This document shows, piece by piece, positions 55,157 through 64,000 of a DNA stretch of 64,000 nt (positions within the stretch are counted from its first letter, which is position 1; each line of letters opens with the position of its first letter). The notes under the pieces are model-generated. The model saw only the letters and a program-made list of their open reading frames with translations. It made no database searches and was not told the DNA's origin. This DNA is from Oscheius onirici (Eukaryota; Nematoda; Chromadorea; Rhabditida; Rhabditidae): assembly GCA_932521025.1 (NCBI GenBank), contig OW051471.1, positions 10,292,001 through 10,356,000 of the forward strand. Reading direction: 5' to 3'. The translations under genes and the position numbers were made by a program.

Positions 55157-56346
55157 ATGTCGTCTGCCTGGATTTCTCGAACACCCGCGGAAACATTGCT
55201 TCGAGCTTTGAATAAGGTAAGCGTTATCGCAAGTTACAGTAAACTGAATTTTTAGGTAAATGACGCTAATACACTCCACAAACTGTTCTTTACATGCAAG
55301 TGGATGAAGCAGTTTCTCGAAGAAAACAAAACTTCTTTAACACGTTTGGTTGGACATGTCAAGATAAAAGATGGCTCTCTGTTCATCGAAAACGATTTTA
55401 TTGCTCTCGACAGCAACGAGAAGAGGAATTGGTCAAGGATGCCAATTTCGGAAAGGCTGGCGATGATGGAAGGAAAGAAATTTGCTTCCCTGCACTGCAG
55501 CGAGGAACGAGAATCTTCCGAACGAACGGTATGATGCTTTTTACTATAGCTATGACAACAATGTTCAGTGGCAAAGTCTCTTAGCTCTGAGCCGCCGGCT
55601 TCAAATAACTTTTGTCCAGGTAACACTGCCACATCCCAGTTCCCTTTTCGAGAGTGTTGCTCGGGAAATTTTGGAACTGCTGAGACCGCATAAGTTGATT
55701 GTCGACTGTGAAAATGGTCTTGAGTACGATGACTTGGCTTCCTGCTCTGGAGATTGGTTGGGCTTGAGTGCAAACTTATTCTGTTCCATTCTAGGACCAT
55801 CTGGTCTGTCTCGGCCTTCCAGCTAACAGCGTCTTTCGCTCGACAATATTACAAAATAAGACAGTCCGAATTACATGGCAAAAAACCTATTATGACCGAT
55901 TTGAGAATACTCAACCAGTTTTTTTATGGAGTAAGTTAAAAGAGTACCAATCACACATATTTTCAGTACTTCAAATCTGCTTGGAGCCCTTGAAGAACTT
56001 GGAAGTCTTCTAGGAGGGGCAGGGCGATTGAAGATTCACATGAGGCTGACGATCATCTGCATGAACTCGAAAGTTGGCTACCGACCATGTCTAACTCGTC
56101 CATTCATTCGGAAACCGAAACTATTTGGTCATCCGGGCAGGAAGGAAGTTTCTTGTTCCTTACTCAAGCCCATGGCTGTTTCAACACTCATCAGTACTTC
56201 GATAACAAGGACAGCTGGAAGTTCTTCTATCGAATGACGGTCATCGGAAATTTGGAGGAGCTTTGGAGGAAGAAAATGGAACATTACAAATTCTTGCCTC
56301 GTCCGATTGAGAGGATGGCAAAATTCATTGAACACAAGCTTCCGTA
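55157..56346 (+). pseudogene. 'LVGH' family, most complete copy C
   Basis: Exon 1 (55157-55216) MSSAWISRTPAETLLRALNK, intron 39 bp, then exon 2 from 55256: LHKLFFTCKWMKQFLEENKT, LTRLVGHVKIKDGSLFIEND, SERLAMMEGKKFASLHC. About 20 codons later a frameshift is needed to reach RRLQITFVQVTL and LRPHKLIVDCENGLEYDDLA, and another to the C-terminal QAHGCFNTHQYFDNKDSWKF with FLPRPIERMAKFIEHKLP and stop at 56346. The N-terminal 45 residues could be a divergent F-box. Probably a pseudogene; if unseen introns explain both shifts it could be functional. Confidence 0.5.
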
Positions 56347-56967
56347 AAAGGACGAAAGTGGTGAGGATGAGGTAGCAAGATGAAGAACTGCTGTGGCTTC
56401 GACGGTCAATTGTAAGATGCAGTGAATAATGTCTACATTTTCCAACCAAACAGTGTTACTGTTTCTGTTCGTTTTTATCAAATTCTCTTCATTAAACTTC
56501 AGTACTTCTCTCATTTTCTCATTGCGATACACAGATTACGCACAGGCACAATGTTACAATTCCTCGTTAGGCAGAAAATTAGGGGACTACCACGGTGACA
56601 GAAGTATTTAGAACTGTGGCTTCTACAACCAAGATACTAGCAGTGGAAGTGAGAGTACAGTAACTGGAACTGCTGATAAAACTGCAACTAAAAAGCAAAG
56701 TGGTAGTCATTTGATCCACAGGAGATCCTTGTGTCTAATAGTAAATCAAAAAAGCCATTGATCTCGCACAGATACTCAAAAGTACTACCAATACAGGCAC
56801 AAATTAAGGCTGCCTATGTAAATGAGTTTATTCGAGAAAAGTTTAGGCACAATGCGTGACAATAAAACAACCTATACCCGTTTACATACAACGATTCTGA
56901 TTCAACTATGGCTATTACCCGTTTCTAGCACATCACCGAAATTCTTTCCAGCTACCGAGCCTCTTCG
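56347..56967. other. intergenic
   Basis: A 60-codon frame at 56429-56611 with a hydrophobic start has no support. Nothing else. Confidence 0.3.
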
Positions 56968-58109
56968 TTATCTAATAGTTGCTGGATTCGACAGTACACA
57001 CTCCAGCGTCGAGACTGCCAGTGGTACTGTTGACTCGGTACTTGTCATGAACCTTAGTGTGAGTTTGATTCACATTACTAAAAATGACTCACCATGTTCC
57101 TTGGTTACATGTACCAGGAACCAGCACCAAGTTCTGTGCCGTGTTCAGAAAGTAAAGCCTGTTTGCAAAGAGTCCGGCAAAAAGGTTGAAAGCTGGATCA
57201 GTTTGACTATAAACCAAATTTAGTTTTGTTTTAAAAAACAAGGTTACCTGCAGTTTGCTACAACCGTAGTTCTACAGACATCGTTGTTATAGGTGAAAGT
57301 CAGGAGTCCGTCAGGAAATGAAGGCAGTTGAGTCGGACTTTGCTCCAACGCCGGACAGCAGGCTGAAATTTCAATATTTAGCTTGTTGCGTTCAGATAAG
57401 TAGTGGATCCAAAACAAATCACAGAGTCCAGCGGCTCAACTTCGTGCCAATTCGTATCTTGAAAACGAACTAAAATATTTGGCGACTAATTAAGTGCAGT
57501 TGTTTTCAAAACAAGCATTTTTCAGTAACACCTAAGAACTAGGTAAAAAAGTTAAAGTTTGTGAATGACACGAGGTTCGGAAAGCTTGAAAATTTACAGA
57601 GCCTCGATCAGAGTCACGTCAAGAATCAAAGCATCTGTTTCCAGAACTTGTCTTCAGCAAATTATTGACTTGCAATTTTCACCAAACGTTAGGATCGAGT
57701 TAGTTACTAGTCTATTTTTAGTTAGGATGTCAAAAAGATGAGCTGAAAATGAAAGAATTCAAAGTGTATAACTTTCAAGTTACTTCGCTGAAGGAGAGCA
57801 ACACGAATCATGTGAAAACGGCTCTTTACAAAACAAAACAGCTGTAGATACTGTAAAGGTTTGACAAGTCACCACCATTGATAAAACACTTCTCTGACAT
57901 ACCTTGTGCAGTTGCAGATGTGCTAACAGTACTTGTGCTTGTTGTGAAAACGGTAGTGGTTTGACCTAGACACCGAGATTACACGTAAGACAAAGGGAAA
58001 AGAACAATGATTTACCTGTTGGTGGAGTCACAGTAGGCGAATTCACACCGGAAGTCGGGAAACAAGAGTCAGCCAGTTTAACGAAGAGAATGAATAGCAA
58101 GGGGAACAT
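56968..58109 (-). CDS. secreted C6/DUF281-like protein 1
   Basis: Exons 58109-58016, 57965-57903, 57362-57248, 57206-57093 and 57052-56968 give 156 aa in phase. Signal peptide MFPLLFILFVKLADSC, a Thr/Ser-rich mucin-like linker (exon 2), then a domain ACCPALEQSPTQLP, FTYNNDVCRTTVVANC, RLYFLNTAQN, GTCNQGTW and a last Cys in STLECVLSN. The cysteine and Trp pattern resembles nematode extracellular C6 (DUF281) domains; ligand unknown. Intron 2 is 540 bp. Tandem with the gene at 59.2 kb, which lacks the mucin exon. Confidence 0.75.
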
Positions 58110-58789
58110 CTCCCAGCACAAAGAGAATCTTTTACTTTGGACGAAAGCGAAGATCAGACTGCGCAATATCCAGGAAGGAACGACTTTCTCCCTCCGTGTT
58201 ACGACGTCGAAATTGGGTCCTGGCGAGGGATAATCCCTAAATTACCAACCGAGGAGTTGAGCAGTAAGCACTCGAAAGGGGTGAACAAAGAGGGACAGCC
58301 GAGGGCACGTGTACGCAAAGATTAGGTCATCGTGTCCTGGTTCTGGTGAGGGAAACTATTTGAACAATGAGGCCTAAAAGAATCTAGTGCGGTCTTTGAA
58401 CTCAAACAGTTGCATTTAGTTTGGATCTTCAGCCTCAAACTGAATATTAAGACCAACCCATAGAAACTAGCGGAAAGGAGGAATTGTCAGATATACTAGA
58501 TCATAAAGAAAAAGAATGGGGAAAATTTTACAAAACAAAAAGCTAGGACTTGCTTAGGAGGTATTTTTACCTTGTTAGATTTTAAACGTTTTCCTATAAT
58601 AGGATGCAGATAAACTGCTAGAACAAACAGTTTAAGCAATGTTGTTTGATGGCAGTTATGACATTTTTTCAATCTTGCCTTTCGCCTAGTAAGGTAAAAA
58701 GACCCCCGGTTCCTACAACAAACTCTCTTGATGTCTGCCGTGCTGTATTTTCTGGCAGCATCCACAATATCACAAGAGCTGGCATAATC
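58110..58789. other. intergenic between tandem genes
   Basis: An 89-codon - strand frame (58765-58496) has no domain. Upstream promoter region of the gene to the left. Confidence 0.3.
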
Positions 58790-58889
58790 GTTAGGCTAAT
58801 TTCTCACGTTTTCGATATTTAGTGCTTCCGATCCTACCTGTGAAGAGGTTGAAAGAACTTTTTGAACCGTCTTCCATTGAGAAGACAAC
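58790..58889 (+). ncRNA. spliced-leader-like RNA, probably decayed
   Basis: Collinear with the body of the SL1 genes at 28 kb: GTGCTTCCGATCCT, GAGGTTGAAAGAA, a changed Sm stretch ACTTTTTGAAC, and an intact 3' hairpin GTCTTCC/GAAGAC plus AACAAC. The leader and donor region (TTCGATATTT) no longer match SL1 or a GT donor. SL pseudogene more likely than a variant. Confidence 0.45.
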
Positions 58890-59173
58890 AACTTCGGATT
58901 CTACCTAGCAAAAAATTCGTTCTGATAATTTGTCGAGTTGCAAGAAAACGATGAACAGATTGGGCAAATGTTTTGCGTAAAGCTTTTACGTATTTCCCCT
59001 TACTATTAAAGCCAGAAACAGATTGATATCTGTGACCTGGGCCACGGCGCTACAAACGCGTTCCTAACTCATTCAAATGGGATTCGGTCACAACTAAAGT
59101 TACTGATAAAACTAGTGTAAAAATGTACAGCTTGCAGTTCAAAACGACGCTAACCTTTCATATTTCGGATTTC

Positions 59174-59708
59174 TCATGTGACATCTGCTAGCACACATTC
59201 CAGGGATCCAGTAATTGGCACCAGATCGGCAGTCATTTGGTTTTCCAAAAGCCTTAAAATTGAAATTATGCTATCACCAGAGACTGTTTACCATATTCCA
59301 TTGGATCCACATTGACCCGAAAGAATGAGCTGTCCATTCTCATTCAGTCCGAGAAAGTACAGATCGTTGGCATAGATGGCAGCTGATAGAACTGTGTCCG
59401 GGTCAATAAGACTAAGAACAATTTTGCGTGAAAAAAGGGGAAATTTCACCTGCAATTGACTGAAACTGTAGTCCTACAGGCGCCGTTGTTATACGCGAAT
59501 GACATCCGTCCGTCTGCTAAATTCAACTGGGTTGGAGTTTGAAATAATTCTGGGCAGCAGGCTGAAAGTTGGAGGGGATCAGTTAATCATCAAAGAATCC
59601 TTGCATTATAAACATACCTGGAGCCACCGTGGTCGCGATAGGAACGCCTGTAGTTGGAAAGCAAGAATGAGCCAGTTTCGCAGAGAGAATAAGCAGAAAG
59701 GAGAACAT
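59174..59708 (-). CDS. secreted C6/DUF281-like protein 2
   Basis: Exons 59708-59618, 59561-59450, 59411-59292 and 59252-59174 give 133 aa. Signal peptide MFSFLLILSAKLAHSC, then ACCPELFQTPTQLN, FAYNNGACRTTVSVNC, YANDLYFLGLNENGQ, SGQCGSNGIW and a last Cys in SLECVLADV. Same exon phases as protein 1 apart from the absent Thr-rich exon. Intron spacing and the shared SCFPT-G-V start show a recent tandem duplication. Confidence 0.75.
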
Positions 59709-60960
59709 TTTCAAGAATACGACTGTCTGTAAAAAGCAACTTTAATGGTATGCGAGAAATCGGGCCCAGAAGACGGTCAATCCTTGAGAATGACAGTTGT
59801 CTAAGAGTGCGAGTACTCCAGATTAGGTCATCGCGACCTGGATTAGAAGAAGACAGAGTATGATCTTTTGGTGACGGAAGAGACTTCGAACGATATTTTT
59901 ATTCAGTTGGAGTGACACTGTTGTTCACCATTAAAATTCGGCATTTCGGAGTTAAATATTGGCTGATAGACAGAGGGACAAGACATCTTATTGAAGAATG
60001 TCGGCAAGAAATATACCACATCTTCTTTCTCTCTTCAGGACCGTCTCCTTACCATCGTAAATCTTATCAAACTTTTCTGAAAAATATAGTTGGAACAGGA
60101 ATAGCATTTACCCTTCTGGTTATTTCCCCTCGGTCATGAGAATGTCCTCTTCTGCTTCCATCCATACCGAGATTCGCACTTGCATGAAATTAGATTACTT
60201 GCTTTTGTCATACTGAGATTGTCAACGTGTACTACATTTATGAGCAAAATCCATATAAGGGATCTGAAAAAATACAGGAATACTGAAGTTGTCAAAATAA
60301 GAGAGGCAGCGAGTAAAACTAAACTAGAAAGTAAGGTTTTCGGGGCGGCAGTAACCAAGGAGAAGGCCATTTTCGGGCTAGGTGACAGATGAAACGACAA
60401 AACTGACTGACAGATGAAACGGCTTTGGGATAAAAAAATATGGACATAAAGAGACATTTTCATCAGAAATTATCTCATAACCACTGTCTCTCACTGGCTC
60501 CGATCGCAAATGGTTTAATCATAGAGACAGCCGTCGACTCTTCTATTCTCAAAGCTATTGCCTAGATGTTCTGTTGCCACTGTCTTTTTTATTATCACTT
60601 GACAAAACAGTTATAGTTGCAGAACTCTTACATGGCTCGTTTTCTTCACTGCAGTTCCACGACGAAAATTCGTGTCACCAGCGAGACATTAAGAGGAGTT
60701 TCCACAATAACTATCATCACCGGGTTAGAAGAAAACCCGAATTACTGATTTCTGCTGGAAATTCAGGGAAATTTACGATGAACAATTCCTGATTTAAAAA
60801 CTGTTGTGGTACGCAAATGCAAAAGTTTACCAGCTGTTGCGTATGCGGGTTCAAACGGTTGTTTAATGCTTGGTCTCATTCGAATAAACCTCCTCTATAA
60901 AACACACCTTGTCACGTTTCCTTTCCCCCAATAAGATTAAATTGATATATTTTCAGCAAA
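59709..60960. other. intergenic; contains MAFSL relic
   Basis: On the - strand 60373-60134 reads MAFSLVTAAPKTLLSSLVLL and later a possible IPYMDF block after a very short gap; related to 47848-48045. No other gene. Promoter of the W-G gene lies at the right end. Confidence 0.3.
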
Positions 60961-61827
60961 ATGATTCTTCGTCGTCTACTTTTCTGTCTTGTTCTGATCA
61001 ACTTCGTTGCCGGAAGAAGACCTACTGATCCATTGGAAACTGGCCTCATGGGTATGTCTTTTTTCCTTTTTTTGAGATTCATCTCCTTTTCTGTTCTTCC
61101 GTTTCAACACTCAAATTTTTCAGGAAAGAATGTTGGCGAACTTCAAGAAATTAGCAAGCAGGAGAAGGCCCTTGACGACGCCAGCATTCTCAGAGAGGGA
61201 GGAATTGGTATTTTTTCGGCCCATTTTTTATTTTTCTCACAGGAATGACTGTGGACGAGATGAGAAAAACGCCCCTTCCAAAGGTGAAGAGATCCCCGAA
61301 ATGTGGTTGGTTCGGAGAGGCTCCAACCTGTGAAGGAGAGTGTCCGGACAGCTACATTGAACTGAGCCGAGCTTCTAGTCCCGGTACTCACGATGAGACG
61401 GACTTTGGAATGAAATGTTCATCAGGAACCAAGTCCTACTGCTGCTTGTGAATTCATTTACACGTTTCGTTTTGTATTCATAGTCAAAACATTTGAAAAG
61501 GCCACGTTATTCTTTCGATATTTCACGTCTTTCGACTACAGTCTAGTTATTTTGAAGAGGGAGATTTTGAAGAGAGACAGAAAGTCCCCTTCCGGGACAA
61601 ATTTACTCCCTCACTTCGTGAGTTCCAGACCCGGTGACAGTCAAACCTGGGAAGGAAGATGGAAATCCGGAAAGACGGGAGTCATGTACGCCTGTACTTT
61701 CAATTTCATGATGTACGACGACGTCAAATCGCCCTGTGGAACTTTCCGATGTGTCGATTATGACCACGATGAACCTCAATCGGTAGGAATTTCCCTTTTT
61801 TAGCACAAAAATATATTTTAGACCTAA
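60961..61827 (+). CDS. secreted Cys-rich protein (W-G family) 1, truncated
   Basis: Exons 60961-61051, 61124-61207, 61243-61447, 61629-61782 and 61822-61827 give 179 aa. Signal peptide to about residue 18, then KNVGELQEISKQEKALDDA, TVDEMRKTP, the core CGWFGEAPTCEGECPDSYIE with C-S-S-G-T-K-S-Y-C-C, and TWEGRWKSGKTGVMYACTF. This W-x-G-x-A-P-x-C core occurs in secreted proteins of nematodes and other animals; function unknown. In the last exon a TAA (61825) comes two codons in, while ALIKSEDCNEIEMNGLKG and more, homologous to gene 2, follow in the same frame to 61965. So the last ~46 residues are lost. Confidence 0.75.
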
Positions 61828-62451
61828 GCGTTGATCAAATCCGAAGACTGTAATGAGATTGAAATGAATGGACTGAAGGGAGTCGCCGGTGTCGGTTACA
61901 TCAAGTTCTTCAACAAGACAAATATCGTCCTAGATGAACACCAAGATGTTTGGCTCAAGATCTGAATCTGGCCAGCATTTTGCCTTAATTGCCTTGTAAA
62001 ATTACCTAAGCTTTTTGTTGAAAAACTTAAGCTGCTCCTTTCTTCTGTGTTCCTAAGGATCTCCCTCGAGTTGTCCGGTTTTGTATCTTTGACCATAAGA
62101 TTCCTTATAGCTATTTTTGCTTCTTGCATAAAGCTCTCATTATTATTATTCGTCTTCCTAAACGGCCCTTTTTCAAACAGTCTCACTTCGCCTTCACAAT
62201 TTCCCGTTCTTTTGGCAACATGAACTAATTGATAAACTTCAGTAGTTTTTTGTGATAACCGAGGTATCAAGTGTCGTTCGGATATCAAATTTCAGCAGAA
62301 ATAGTCTGCCTAAGTTAGTTTTTCCAGCACAACTGAACGAGTGGTCCTGTAACTATGGCACAAGCTCAACAACGATTACTTTTGATTTGAACTCTTGTAC
62401 TTTATCTAACCACTACTTTCAGCTTTGTATGCTCAACCACATTCAGGTACA
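61828..62451. other. abandoned 3' exon and intergenic
   Basis: 61828-61965 is the untranslated remainder of the last exon of the gene to the left. A 130-codon - strand frame overlapping it (62288-61896) is unlikely to be coding. Rest is promoter side of the next gene. Confidence 0.4.
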
Positions 62452-63353
62452 ATGCTCTCCTGTTGTATCGCTCTGTCTCTAGTTCTTGTTACTGTGAATG
62501 CCGGATTTCTGTTTGAGAATACAAAACACTACGGTTCTCCAATCTGGTTTGGTAAGTATCAAAGTACAATAATGATGATCGTATTGCAGGCAAGAGTAGT
62601 TTTGAAGAAGCACCCATAATTGATCGCCAGGAAAAAGTTATGGGCACTAAGAGCAGCTTAAGAGTTGGGATAATCGGTGAGTGCTCAATAAAGTACTAAC
62701 AGTCCAAACTTCAGGCAAAACCGTGGAAGAAATGAGAAATATACCTTATCGGAAGCCCAATATGACACAGGCATGCTATTGGTACGGCACTGGACCTGTC
62801 TGTATGGGAGAATGTCCAGAAGGTCTGACGGAAATGCGCACTGCTTCCGAAGTTAGAAGATACAGATGGCGTTTCGGAGCCGATTGTTGGTCTGGAACCA
62901 AGAGTCTCTGCTGCAGGTTCCATAGCTCAAGTTACTTTTCATGTTTTTGACTTCTAGACGTGGAGACGATGATAGCTGGCAAGGGCATTACCTATCCGGA
63001 AGAACTGGAGCTGTCTATGAATGCTATTGGAACTTCATTGAATACGATACTGATAAAAATAATTACGGAAGCGTAAAAGGAATAAAGCTACGCTGTGGAA
63101 GATTGAGATGCGTGGCCTTCCACGGCGTTCCAGACCACCTGGTATTTTGAGTTTTTTTTTCTATAAAAGTTTGCGTTTTTAGTCAACCCTTAAATCAGTA
63201 ATCGGAGGATCGAGTTGCAACACGATTGAAATGATGGGACTAAAAGGCATAGCAAATGCTGAACAAATTGAGTGGTACCCCCAAAACGAACTGTCAGACG
63301 GACAACCGAAGGATATCTGGTACAAGAGTAACTACGGCATATATGCAGATTGA
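62452..63353 (+). CDS. secreted Cys-rich protein (W-G family) 2
   Basis: Exons 62452-62551, 62590-62676, 62715-62916, 62958-63141 and 63183-63353 give 247 aa, all phases matching gene 1. Signal peptide MLSCCIALSLVLVTVNAG, KSSFEEAPIIDRQEKVMGTK, TVEEMRNIP, core CYWYGTGPVCMGECPEGLTE, GADCWSGTKSLCC, SWQGHYLSGRTGAVYECYW, and a last exon with SSCNTIEMMGLKGIANAEQI. Intact and the reference member for this window. A third tandem copy begins at 63.8 kb. Confidence 0.85.
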
Positions 63354-63779
63354 AAATTATTTTTCAACTTATTCCATTCGATAATCAGATACCTTTGAAT
63401 AAAATTTAAAGGTTCATTTTTACGCCGTTAATTTTGAACATCTAAAAATTTACGAGCTTGTTCACTTCTTCAGAAACTGGTCCATAGCTGTCAGTCTGCA
63501 AGTACTTCGTCAACGTTTTTTGTAGATTCGCATATCACTTTTTTTGGGGACAATTTGTTGCTCAAAAGGCCAATAGAATTATGGGGAAGACAGAGAATCT
63601 GATTGTTTTCTTCCAACATGCTAGCGATACAATGGATCCGAAAGTTTTCTAGATACTAAATTATAGGATGCGCCTCTTTAAATATCTCTCCCTCGCCATC
63701 GATCGCGTCACCTCGCTTTCTAATCACACCGCTTTTATTCTCGATCCTTTTTTTAGTTTCACTCCTGCATTCCACAAAA

Positions 63780-64000
63780 ACGTTGTTTCTTCCACTGACT
63801 ATATCCATATTATTGGAAGCCGTCGACGGAGGAGGTATGGCTAAGGATCTGATGTACTACGGCCATCACACCACGTTTGGTAAATATTGTTTCAAGAAAA
63901 ATTTGGACAACTGAATTGCAGCTAAATCTCGCGGAGAGTTGAATATATACCAACAAGAAGAAGTCATGGGCACCGAAAGTATCCTGAGAGTTGGTCTGAT
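63780..64000 (+). CDS. W-G family copy 3, runs off the window
   Basis: The frame TLFLPLTISILLEAVDGG then MAKDLMYYGHHTTF ends at a donor (63879), and KSRGELNIYQQEEVMGTES continues after the intron at 63922. It matches exons 1-2 of gene 2. Where gene 2 has its ATG this copy has ACG (63780-63782), so either the start is lost, an upstream exon supplies it, or the internal ATG at 63837 is used without a signal peptide. Confidence 0.6.

Overview
The window is nuclear DNA of a nematode, most likely a rhabditid. Two genes for the canonical 22-nt SL1 spliced-leader RNA are present (start GGTTTAATTACC, splice donor, Sm site, 3' stem-loop). Introns are mostly 36-70 bp with TTTCAG-like acceptors. Nematode chemoreceptor families (STR/SRJ-like, SRH/SRI-like, SRT) and C-type lectins are frequent. 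Gene models below were spliced by hand from reading frames and GT/GC-AG sites, with phase checked across exons.

0-19 kb: a BED zinc-finger gene (-), a weak C2H2-like gene (+), an STR-like receptor (-), a secreted Gly/Pro/Gln/Tyr-rich protein (+), an SRI-like receptor with an in-frame stop whose 1-kb intron holds a tRNA-Thr between two copies of a palindromic MITE, two tandem C-type lectins (the first probably damaged), a complete fatty acid amide hydrolase, an unassigned 7TM gene and a small nuclear-type protein. 20-24 kb: two SRH-type receptors, the second cut short by a TAG. 24-30 kb: degenerate exons, a head-to-head SL1 RNA gene pair, and an unresolved gene.

30-33 kb (-): a complete LIN-12/Notch-family gene with its own signal peptide. 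It has one incomplete LNR-like module, a short juxtamembrane region, the membrane segment, ankyrin repeats and a Ser/Thr/Pro-rich tail, but no EGF repeats. 35-38 kb: a near-perfect 0.3-kb inverted repeat and pseudogene copies of an unassigned family. 38.7-45.9 kb: ten genes on both strands for small single-pass membrane proteins that share one gene structure. Several end in PDZ-ligand-like T-x-V. This appears to be an undescribed local family expansion.

44.8-64 kb: members and wrecks of a secreted Cys-rich family, a truncated ISCU-like gene, an SRT receptor with an antisense tRNA-Val in an intron, more copies of the unassigned family, RTE-like fragments, a 742-bp element with a 9-bp target duplication, two tandem secreted Cys-rich genes, and variant SL-like sequences. 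FAAH, Notch, the zinc-finger genes and ISCU-like sequence belong to conserved families. Most of the rest is fast-turnover environment or surface gene content with single-nonsense pseudogenes, fitting an accessory chromosome-arm region.
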